Shown: positions 7,354-15,097 of the stretch, in pieces
Layout: the number at the start of each line of letters is the position of its first letter
Position numbering within the stretch: position 1 is the stretch's first letter
From: JALXCG01 sp026991065 [NCBI: Gemmatimonadota bacterium]
GTDB taxonomy: Bacteria > GCA-2686955
Direction of reading: 5' to 3'
NCBI GenBank assembly: GCA_026991065.1
Contig: JALXCG010000324.1
Location: 1 to 20,990, forward strand
DNA length: 20,990 bases
Program-made: the position numbers and the translations under genes
The notes under the pieces: model-generated
Told to the model about the DNA's origin: nothing
Databases searched by the model: none
Seen by the model: only the letters and a program-made list of their open reading frames with translations

Positions 7354-9885
7354 ATGACACACGATTCCGCACTGCTGCTCGTTCGTGTGAGCTTCGGGGT
7401 GGCCGGGTTACTCACGCTCACGGCCTGCTGGTTCTCGCGTTCGCGCCTCTCCGCCGGCGCCGTCCGAACGATCAACGGCCTCTTGCTCCTGGCGCTCGGT
7501 ACCTATGGTTTGCTCTGCGTCCTGGCGGCCCTGCCCGGTGGGGGAGAGGCGGCCGCGGGGCTTGGCGTGCGCCTGGGCAAGCCCTTGGTGAATGCCGGTG
7601 GTCTGCTCTCCGCGGTGGTTCCACTGCTGCTGCTGCTCGCCGGCGTGATCCACTTTCTCGATCTCAACGTCCGTCCCTACCTGGCCCCGGCTTTTTTTGC
7701 CGCGATGGCCCTTTTTGGTGTTGAAGCGGCTGTTGGCGTGGCGACTTCCGGCGCATGGGAGGTGCTCTACGGTGGCTGGGGCGCGGCGATCTCTCGAGGG
7801 CTGATCACCGGGCTGGGCGCGAAAGGGGCCTGGGTTGCCGTGGTTGCGTGGATTGCCGTCAACCTGCTGCTCGCCTTTCCTCTCGATGTCGGGCAAGCGG
7901 TGCGACAGGCTGTAGCCCGCGTATTGCTCCTGGCGCGCCGCGCCGCGGTCCGGATTTCCCGGCATACCTGGGTGCCGCTCTGCGGCTGGTGGGAACGGCT
8001 CCGGGCCCGCGTCAGGGAACGGATTCGCACGCGCGCTCTGGATCGGGCGCATGCCCGCGCGGTCAAGCGAGAGAGAGAGATCTCGGCCGCCCAGTCAACC
8101 GCAACTGCCGATGGCTCAAGAAAAAGCGCCCGCTCGGTCCCGCCGGTTGCCGAGCGCGAAGTCCCCGGGATTCCCGCCGCCACGCCGGTAACCACAGCCC
8201 CCTCGCCTTCCGCGCCCCGGGTGCTCGAGGTCGGGGAGGTCGCGGAGGGAGACGATGCGGCGATCGTCGCGCCGCCCTCGCGCCAGCACCTGGCGCCGGA
8301 GGCCGACATTGCGGACTACCGGTTGCCGCCGCTCTCGATTCTGGAGGCGACCACCGAGGAGGAGACCTATCGCCCGTCGCGCGATGAGCTGATCTCGCAC
8401 GCCGATGCCCTGGAACGCAAGCTGGCCGATTTCGGCGTCGATGGATCGGTCCGGAAGGTCTCGCCGGGGCCGGTGATCACCCGCTTCGAAGTCGTGCCGG
8501 CGCCGGGCGTGAAGATCAACAAGATCGCCAATCTTGCGGATGATCTGGCGATGTCGCTGAAAGCGGAGCGGGTGCGCATCCTGGCCCCGATTCCGGGCAA
8601 GGACGCGGTCGGCGTGGAGGTGCCGAACAAGCGCACTTCCATGGTGCGCCTGCGCGAGATTCTTGACTCCGAGGCCTTCGCCGACCGCTCCGTCACTTTG
8701 CCGATCGCGCTTGGCCAGACGATCGAGGGTAAGCCCTTTGTGGCCGATCTGACCCGCATGCCGCATCTTCTGATAGCGGGTGCGACCGGAGCGGGCAAGT
8801 CAGTCTGCATCAACGCGATCATCGCGAGCCTTCTGTATCAGGCCTCGCCCCGGGATCTGCGCCTCATGATGGTCGATCCGAAGATGCTCGAACTGAGCGT
8901 CTACAACGGCATCCCCCATCTGATCACGCCGGTGATCACCAATCCCAAAGAGGTCTCCAAGGCGCTGCAGTGGGCCGTGGCCGAGATGGAGGAGCGCTAC
9001 CGCACCCTGGCGAAACTCGGCGTGCGCTCAATCGCGGCCTACAACCGCCGGGTGCTCGAGATCGCCGAAGAGAGGGAGCGCGCCGCAGAGGAGCACGGCG
9101 GCACGCTGCTTCCCGGCGAGGAGGAGGTCTACGGAACCGGCGACGGCGGCGAAGGTTTCGCCGCCCCCGAGGCCCCGGATGAAGCGCAGGAAGATCTGCC
9201 CGCGACGCTCCCCTACATGGTGATCATTGTCGATGAATTGGCTGATTTGATGCTTACCGTGGCCAACGAGATCGAAGAGCCGATCGCCCGCCTGGCACAG
9301 ATGGCACGCGCGGTGGGGATCCACCTGGTTCTGGCAACGCAGCGCCCTTCGGTCAATGTCATCACCGGTGTGATCAAAGCCAATTTCCCCTCCAGGATCG
9401 CATTCCAGGTCGCCTCCAAGATCGACAGCCGCACCATTCTCGACCAGAACGGTGCCGAGAAGCTGTTGGGTCGGGGTGACATGCTCTTTCTCGCCGCCGG
9501 CTCCGCCGCTCCCACCCGCGTGCACGGAGCTTTTCTCTCCGATCACGAGGTCAAGCGGTTGGTGGACTACATCGCGGCTCAGGGGATTCAGAGCGACCGG
9601 ATCGATTTCCGGGAATCCGCCGACGACCCATGTCTGCTCGACTTCGAGCGCGACGCGCTCTACGAAGAGGCATTGAAGCTCACCGTTCTGCACCAACAGG
9701 GCTCCGCTTCGCTGCTGCAGCGGCGCCTGAAGGTCGGCTACGCCCGCGCCTCCCGCTTGATCGATGAGTTGGAAGCGAGCGGAATCGTTGGGCCCTTTGA
9801 AGGCTCGAAATCGCGCGAGGTACTGGTGGGTGTGGACTATCTTGAACAGCTCGGCCTGGTCCGGCCGGATGAAACCAACGCCTGA
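7354..9885 (+). CDS. ftsK: FtsK/SpoIIIE-family DNA translocase
   Basis: This encodes 843 residues from ATG 7354. FtsK anchors at the division septum and pumps DNA to finish chromosome segregation. The first 190 residues hold four or five hydrophobic membrane segments. An Arg-rich, then Ala/Pro-rich linker (about 195-330) follows. The motor has an alpha domain (PGPVITRFEVVPAPGVKINKI), Walker A GATGAGKS at 476-483 and Walker B MVIIVDELADL with Asp627-Glu628. The C-terminal gamma winged helix (about 767-840, LLQRRLKVGYARASRLIDELE) reads KOPS-like polarity signals in the family. Between Walker A and B there is an acidic, Gly-rich insertion at about 571-615. An in-frame TTG at 7318 is rejected. 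AGGAGG at 7334-7339 is 14 bases from the chosen ATG, longer than ideal. Confidence 0.96.
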   Translation: MTHDSALLLVRVSFGVAGLLTLTACWFSRSRLSAGAVRTINGLLLLALGTYGLLCVLAALPGGGEAAAGLGVRLGKPLVNAGGLLSAVVPLLLLLAGVIHFLDLNVRPYLAPAFFAAMALFGVEAAVGVATSGAWEVLYGGWGAAISRGLITGLGAKGAWVAVVAWIAVNLLLAFPLDVGQAVRQAVARVLLLARRAAVRISRHTWVPLCGWWERLRARVRERIRTRALDRAHARAVKREREISAAQSTATADGSRKSARSVPPVAEREVPGIPAATPVTTAPSPSAPRVLEVGEVAEGDDAAIVAPPSRQHLAPEADIADYRLPPLSILEATTEEETYRPSRDELISHADALERKLADFGVDGSVRKVSPGPVITRFEVVPAPGVKINKIANLADDLAMSLKAERVRILAPIPGKDAVGVEVPNKRTSMVRLREILDSEAFADRSVTLPIALGQTIEGKPFVADLTRMPHLLIAGATGAGKSVCINAIIASLLYQASPRDLRLMMVDPKMLELSVYNGIPHLITPVITNPKEVSKALQWAVAEMEERYRTLAKLGVRSIAAYNRRVLEIAEERERAAEEHGGTLLPGEEEVYGTGDGGEGFAAPEAPDEAQEDLPATLPYMVIIVDELADLMLTVANEIEEPIARLAQMARAVGIHLVLATQRPSVNVITGVIKANFPSRIAFQVASKIDSRTILDQNGAEKLLGRGDMLFLAAGSAAPTRVHGAFLSDHEVKRLVDYIAAQGIQSDRIDFRESADDPCLLDFERDALYEEALKLTVLHQQGSASLLQRRLKVGYARASRLIDELEASGIVGPFEGSKSREVLVGVDYLEQLGLVRPDETNA

Positions 9886-9908
9886 GCACTCACGAGAAAC
9901 CAAGCCCG

Positions 9909-10727
9909 ATGAACCCTTCTGCTACTGTCTTTGCTCTTCTGCCCCTCCTGGCACTTCTGCTGATTCGGTCTGCCGAGGCTTCCGGCACAGAGCAGCGGTC
10001 TGCTCCCGAATCAGCGGCTGCCGCCGTGGTCGACCCCACGCCGCCGCCCGCGGGGCCGCTGGAACCGCGCCCTGCCGGCGGCGGTGACGCCCCGCTGCGG
10101 ATCGATCCTCTGCGCACCGCAACTCCGCTCCCCTCGCCGGTCGATCTTCCGCATGTCGTGGATCCGGAAGGGGTGTTGCCGCGCATCGACTCACGGCTCG
10201 ACCGCTTGCAAACCTACACCGCCCACTTTACCCAGGTGAATCGTTACAGCGCGGCCGCCTTCGCCGACACTTTCGCCGGTGAAGTGTATGCCCGCATGCC
10301 GGATGATTTTCTTCTCCTCTACACCGATCCCGCCGGGCAGTTCATCCGCTCCGATGGATTCACTCTCTCCATGTATGTCCCGGAGAATCGGCAGTTGATT
10401 CAGGGAACCATCGTTCGCTCCTCCGATGAGATGAACTTCTTTCGTTTGTTGCGGGACTACATCCATCACTCCGACGCCGTCGTCACGGTCGACGCCAAGA
10501 ACCCGCAGTTGCGCGATGTTGTGCTGCTGCCGCGTGACCACTCCAGTTTGCGCGAAGTGCGCGTGCAGGTGGATCTGCACGAATTTCTGCCGCTGCGGGT
10601 GGAGACGGTCGACGACAACGGCAATCATGCGATCTACCAACTCAGCGATGCGCGCATCGATCGCCCGCTTGCGGATGCGGTATTCAGTCCCGCGCTGCCG
10701 CCCGACGTCGAGACGATTCGCCCCTGA
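9909..10727 (+). CDS. lolA: LolA-like periplasmic outer-membrane lipoprotein carrier
   Basis: This encodes 272 residues. It has a signal peptide (hydrophobic 8-19) with probable cleavage after AEA at residue 24. A Pro/Ala-rich segment, unusual in length for LolA, runs to about residue 90. The LolA fold follows: LQTYTAHFTQVNRYS, a GEVYARMPDDFLLLYTDP strand pair, then SDGFTLSMYVPENRQLIQG, and a late LHEFLPLRVETVDDNGN. LolA ferries lipoproteins from LolCDE to the outer membrane. The gene lies 23 bases after ftsK and 28 before rimO, so it is probably in the same transcript. A LolA-related protein with another cargo cannot be excluded. Confidence 0.85.
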   Translation: MNPSATVFALLPLLALLLIRSAEASGTEQRSAPESAAAAVVDPTPPPAGPLEPRPAGGGDAPLRIDPLRTATPLPSPVDLPHVVDPEGVLPRIDSRLDRLQTYTAHFTQVNRYSAAAFADTFAGEVYARMPDDFLLLYTDPAGQFIRSDGFTLSMYVPENRQLIQGTIVRSSDEMNFFRLLRDYIHHSDAVVTVDAKNPQLRDVVLLPRDHSSLREVRVQVDLHEFLPLRVETVDDNGNHAIYQLSDARIDRPLADAVFSPALPPDVETIRP

Positions 10728-10755
10728 CCAGGCTCCCGTGGAGAACCTACCCCTG

Positions 10756-12153
10756 ATGTCTCACTGCCAATCTTCCGCACGCAGCGGTTCCGGGGTGTCC
10801 CTTGCGCCCGGCTCCGTCGCTTTTGTCACGCTTGGATGCGCCAAGAACACTGTCGATACCGAAGTGATGCACTCGCGCCTGGCCGCGGCCGGGTGGCGAC
10901 TGGAGATGGATCCCGCCCGCGCCGATGTCACTGTGATCAATACCTGCGGCTTCATCGGGCCGGCACGCGAGGAATCGATCGCGACCATCCTCGAGGTTGC
11001 GCAACTGCAGCAGTCGGACCCGCGGAAGATGCTGGTCGTGACCGGTTGCATGGTGACCCGCTACGCCGATGAGCTGTGGAACGAGATTCCCGAGATCGAC
11101 CTTCTGGTTGACCTGGCCTCGTTCGGCCGCATCGATCGGCTCCTGCAGGAGACCCGTGAGACCGGCCAGCGACAGCGCTATCAAGGGGGCGACACCTATC
11201 TCTACCGGGGGCGCGACCGCAAGGGGCGGCTGACGCTGCCGCATACCACCTACGTGAAGATTGCCGAAGGGTGCAATCACACCTGTGCGTTTTGCGCCAT
11301 CCCCGGCTTCAAGGGGCGTTTTCAGAGTCGCGCGCCGGAAGATGTGATCGAAGAGGTTCGCTCGCTGGTCGCCGACGGTGTCAAGGAGCTGAATCTCATC
11401 AGTCAGGACACCTCCTTCTACGGCGTCGACCGTGGCGGGCGGCGCACCCTGCCGGAACTGTTGCGGCGCATTGATGAAGAGGTGGAGGGGGACTATTGGT
11501 TGCGCCTGCTCTATCTCTATCCGACCGAGGTGGATGCGCGTCTGCTGGACGAGATCGCCCGCAACCCGCGAGTTCTTCCCTATGTCGACATCCCGCTGCA
11601 GCATGCCGCTGACTCGGTTCTGCAGGCGATGGGGCGCGGGCAGAGTGGTGACCGCCTGCGCCAACTGGTCACGGAGATCCGCGCCCGCATCCCCGAGGTC
11701 ACGATTCGCACCACCATGCTGGTCGGTTTTCCCGCGGAAGGCGACGCCGAATTCGCCGCTCTGGAAGCCTTCGTGCGCGAACTGCGCTTCGACAATCTCG
11801 GCGTCTTCACCTACTCACTGGAGCAGGGCACCCCGGCGGAGGGGCTCGGCGATCCGGTGCCGGAGGCGCTCAAAGAGGAGCGTCGCGACCGCCTGATGGC
11901 CCTACAGGAGCGCATCTCCGCCGAAACCAACGCGGCCCGGGTCGGCCGGCGCATGCGGGTCCTGGTCGATCGCCTGGCGGAGGATGTGGCGATCGCTCGT
12001 GCCGCACTCCATGCGCCGGAGATCGACGGTCATGTCCGTGTTCTCCGCCGCGCCGGCACCGCACCGCCGCGCGTTGGCGCTTTTGTCGATGTCGAGATCA
12101 TCGACGCCGACATCTACGATCTCGACGCTCTGGTCGTCGCAGCGGCGGAATAG
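10756..12153 (+). CDS. rimO: Ribosomal protein uS12 methylthiotransferase RimO
   Basis: This encodes 465 residues from ATG 10756 (in-frame GTG at 10738 is an alternative). RimO adds a methylthio group to a conserved Asp of ribosomal protein S12 by radical-SAM chemistry with two 4Fe-4S clusters. The N-terminal UPF0004 domain supplies Cys28 (VTLGCAKNTVD), Cys64 (NTCGF) and Cys98 (VTGCM). The radical-SAM motif is CNHTCAFC, Cys173/177/180, in KIAEGCNHTCAFCAIPGFKG. A TRAM domain closes the protein (about 395-465). GCAKNTVDTE and IPGFKGRF favour RimO over the tRNA enzyme MiaB. All cluster ligands are present. Confidence 0.96.
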   Translation: MSHCQSSARSGSGVSLAPGSVAFVTLGCAKNTVDTEVMHSRLAAAGWRLEMDPARADVTVINTCGFIGPAREESIATILEVAQLQQSDPRKMLVVTGCMVTRYADELWNEIPEIDLLVDLASFGRIDRLLQETRETGQRQRYQGGDTYLYRGRDRKGRLTLPHTTYVKIAEGCNHTCAFCAIPGFKGRFQSRAPEDVIEEVRSLVADGVKELNLISQDTSFYGVDRGGRRTLPELLRRIDEEVEGDYWLRLLYLYPTEVDARLLDEIARNPRVLPYVDIPLQHAADSVLQAMGRGQSGDRLRQLVTEIRARIPEVTIRTTMLVGFPAEGDAEFAALEAFVRELRFDNLGVFTYSLEQGTPAEGLGDPVPEALKEERRDRLMALQERISAETNAARVGRRMRVLVDRLAEDVAIARAALHAPEIDGHVRVLRRAGTAPPRVGAFVDVEIIDADIYDLDALVVAAAE

Positions 12154-12156
12154 CGG

Positions 12157-12669
12157 ATGCAACTAGCGCCGTTCGTTCTTCTGGCTCTGCCCGTGCTCGG
12201 TGCGAGCTGTGCGTCGACTTCCAGCGTGGCGCCCGCACCTCGCGCTCCTCTCCAGGCCGCTGCCGAGGTCGCGGATGCTCCGGATCTTCCCGCCGACACC
12301 GCCATCCTGGTGCAGCAGGCTGCACAAGCCCTGCAGCGCCGCCGCTATCGCGAGGCGGCGCAACTCTACACCGAGGTGGTCGAGCGCCAACCCTTCGATC
12401 CGGTGCCGCGCCAGGCTCTCGGCTACGCCTGGCTGCGCCTCGAAGAGTGGGAAGCCGCCGCCGCCGAGTTCGCGCAAGCGCTCGATCTGCAACCGGAAAG
12501 TCGCGAGTCGATGCTCGGTCTGGCGGTGGCCCGCTACCATCTGGGCGACACCGCCGAGGCCCAGGAGATTCTGCAGCGTGGCCTGGATACATTTCCTCCA
12601 GGGAGCGAGCGCGACGGCTGGAAAGCAGTGATCGAACGCCAGTTGCCGGGCGTGCATCTGGACGGGTGA
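12157..12669 (+). CDS. Small TPR-repeat protein, probable lipoprotein
   Basis: This encodes 170 residues, three bases after rimO. The N-terminus (MQLAPFVLLALPVLGASCAS) looks like a lipoprotein signal with Cys18, though Gly at -3 is atypical and the positive N-region is missing. After an Ala/Pro-rich spacer come about three TPR units: ALQRRRYREAAQLYTEVVE, AWLRLEEWEAAAAEFAQAL and ARYHLGDTAEAQEILQRGL. It is probably envelope-anchored and used in protein contacts. No partner is known. It ends the plus-strand run ahead of a hairpin cluster facing groEL. Confidence 0.8.
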   Translation: MQLAPFVLLALPVLGASCASTSSVAPAPRAPLQAAAEVADAPDLPADTAILVQQAAQALQRRRYREAAQLYTEVVERQPFDPVPRQALGYAWLRLEEWEAAAAEFAQALDLQPESRESMLGLAVARYHLGDTAEAQEILQRGLDTFPPGSERDGWKAVIERQLPGVHLDG

Positions 12670-12671
12670 GC

Positions 12672-12722
12672 GGCGGCGCGCCGCCCCCCCCGGGGTGTCG
12701 GTAGTGCCACCGAAACACCCGG
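12672..12722. terminator. Hairpin cluster between convergent operons
   Basis: A perfect GC palindrome (GGCGGCGCGCCGCC, 12672-12685) follows the TPR gene stop, then an imperfect inverted repeat (12690-12702 with 12709-12722, loop AGTGCC) with small bulges. Neither arm is followed by a clear T-run. It probably ends or stabilises transcripts from one or both sides. Confidence 0.42.
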
Positions 12723-12734
12723 CCCGACCGCACA

Positions 12735-12776
12735 AGAGAATGGCCCCGAGCGAACCAGGCGCCCGAGGCCATCTCT
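12735..12776 (-). terminator. Probable terminator of the groES-groEL transcript
   Basis: Read on the minus strand, AGAGA-TGGCC-TCGGGC pairs with GCTCGGGGCCATTCTCT across a 9-base loop, with one bulge and a mismatch. The distal arm ends TTCTCTTGTG, so the U-run is short. It lies about 36 bases after the groEL stop. Confidence 0.5.
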
Positions 12777-12811
12777 ATATCGAGAGCGGTTGTGGAATCC
12801 GCGAGTGGAGA

Positions 12812-14527
<1,716 letters not shown>

Positions 14528-14818
14528 TTAGCCAATGATTGCGAGTACATCGGACTCGCGCAGGATCAGGGCATCCTGATCGTTGTCGATCTTGATTTCG
14601 GTGCCGGAGTACTTGCCGTAAAGAACTGTGTCGCCCTCTTTGACTTCCATCGGGACGAGTTCGCCATTGTCACCACGCCGACCGGCGCCGGCCGCGATCA
14701 CTTTGCCCTCTTGCGGGCGCTCTTTGGCGGTATCGGGAATATAGAGGCTACCCTTCTTCGTTTCGCCCTCGGTATTCGGGACGACCAGGAGGCGATCACC
14801 GAGTGGTTTGATGGCCAT
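14528..14818 (-). CDS. groS: Co-chaperonin GroES (10 kDa)
   Basis: This encodes 96 residues. GroES caps the GroEL ring. [14 protein letters not shown], the mobile loop (about residues 17-33, [18 protein letters not shown]), [10 protein letters not shown] and the late [25 protein letters not shown] are typical. The GAGAGGA ribosome site at 14827-14833 abuts a GC hairpin in the leader. The gene heads the groES-groEL operon. The upstream region has no CIRCE element but a consensus sigma-54 promoter. Confidence 0.98.
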   Translation of the reverse strand: MAIKPLGDRLLVVPNTEGETKKGSLYIPDTAKERPQEGKVIAAGAGRRGDNGELVPMEVKEGDTVLYGKYSGTEIKIDNDQDALILRESDVLAIIG

Positions 14819-14833
14819 TCTCTGAATCCTCTC

Positions 14834-14892
14834 GCCGCGCGCTCCGCGGCACGTACTTGTGAAACTATCGGGCTGAGCCTATCGGTCTCAGC
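14834..14892 (-). promoter_or_regulatory. Two hairpins in the groES mRNA leader
   Basis: On the minus strand GCTGAG/CTCAGC (14872-14892, 9-base loop) is followed by GCCGCG/CGCGGC (14834-14850, 5-base loop). The second hairpin directly touches the GAGAGGA ribosome site. They could affect mRNA stability or translation of groES. No known riboswitch or ROSE element is recognised. Confidence 0.35.
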
Positions 14893-14922
14893 GCCGTGTT
14901 AATTGGCATTGCCCAGCATGAA

Positions 14923-14938
14923 AGCAAGAGGCGTGCCA
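14923..14938 (-). promoter_or_regulatory. Sigma-54 (RpoN) -24/-12 promoter for groES-groEL
   Basis: The minus strand reads TGGCACGCCTCTTGCT: the RpoN consensus TGGCACG-N4-TTGC(A/T) with no mismatch and the exact 10-base gap between GG (-24) and GC (-12). Transcription would start near 14912, giving a leader of about 95 bases before groES. It stands in intergenic DNA, correctly oriented, with an inverted-repeat cluster upstream. Confidence 0.75.
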
Positions 14939-14974
14939 TTTCTTGGTGTACGACGTATCAATGACTTACGTTCT

Positions 14975-15025
14975 TGACAGACAGGGGCTGCCAAAGTGGC
15001 AGTGGCAGGGAGAGCCAAACTGTCA
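14975..15025 (-). promoter_or_regulatory. Nested inverted repeats, candidate enhancer-binding-protein site
   Basis: A perfect 15-base inverted repeat, CTGCCA-AAG-TGGCAG (14988-15002), is nested inside TGACAG (14975-14980) and CTGTCA (15020-15025). The core is centred about 80 bases upstream of the predicted sigma-54 start, the usual place for an activator. No T-run follows on either strand, which argues against a terminator. Confidence 0.45.
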
Positions 15026-15055
15026 CACCAGCGCCGCTCTGCCCCCCGCTTGCCC

Positions 15056-15097
15056 GCGCGCCGCCTGCCACGCGCCGCCTGCCGCGTGCCGCCTGCT
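15056..15097. repeat. Three tandem 14-bp GC-rich repeats at the kinase 3' end
   Basis: The units are GCGCGCCGCCTGCC, ACGCGCCGCCTGCC and GCGTGCCGCCTGCT. They directly follow, and just touch, the stop codon of the minus-strand hybrid kinase gene. No known repeat family is recognised. Confidence 0.75.

Noticed and set aside
14819-14975. CIRCE element (HrcA operator) upstream of groES
   Set aside because: No TTAGCACTC-N9-GAGTGCTAA or close variant is present on either strand.
14975-15025. Inverted repeats read as a terminator for the hybrid kinase gene
   Set aside because: No T-run follows on the minus strand (CTGTCAAGAACG), and the repeat begins about 70 bases after the stop. An operator is more likely, though RNA 3'-end structure is not excluded.
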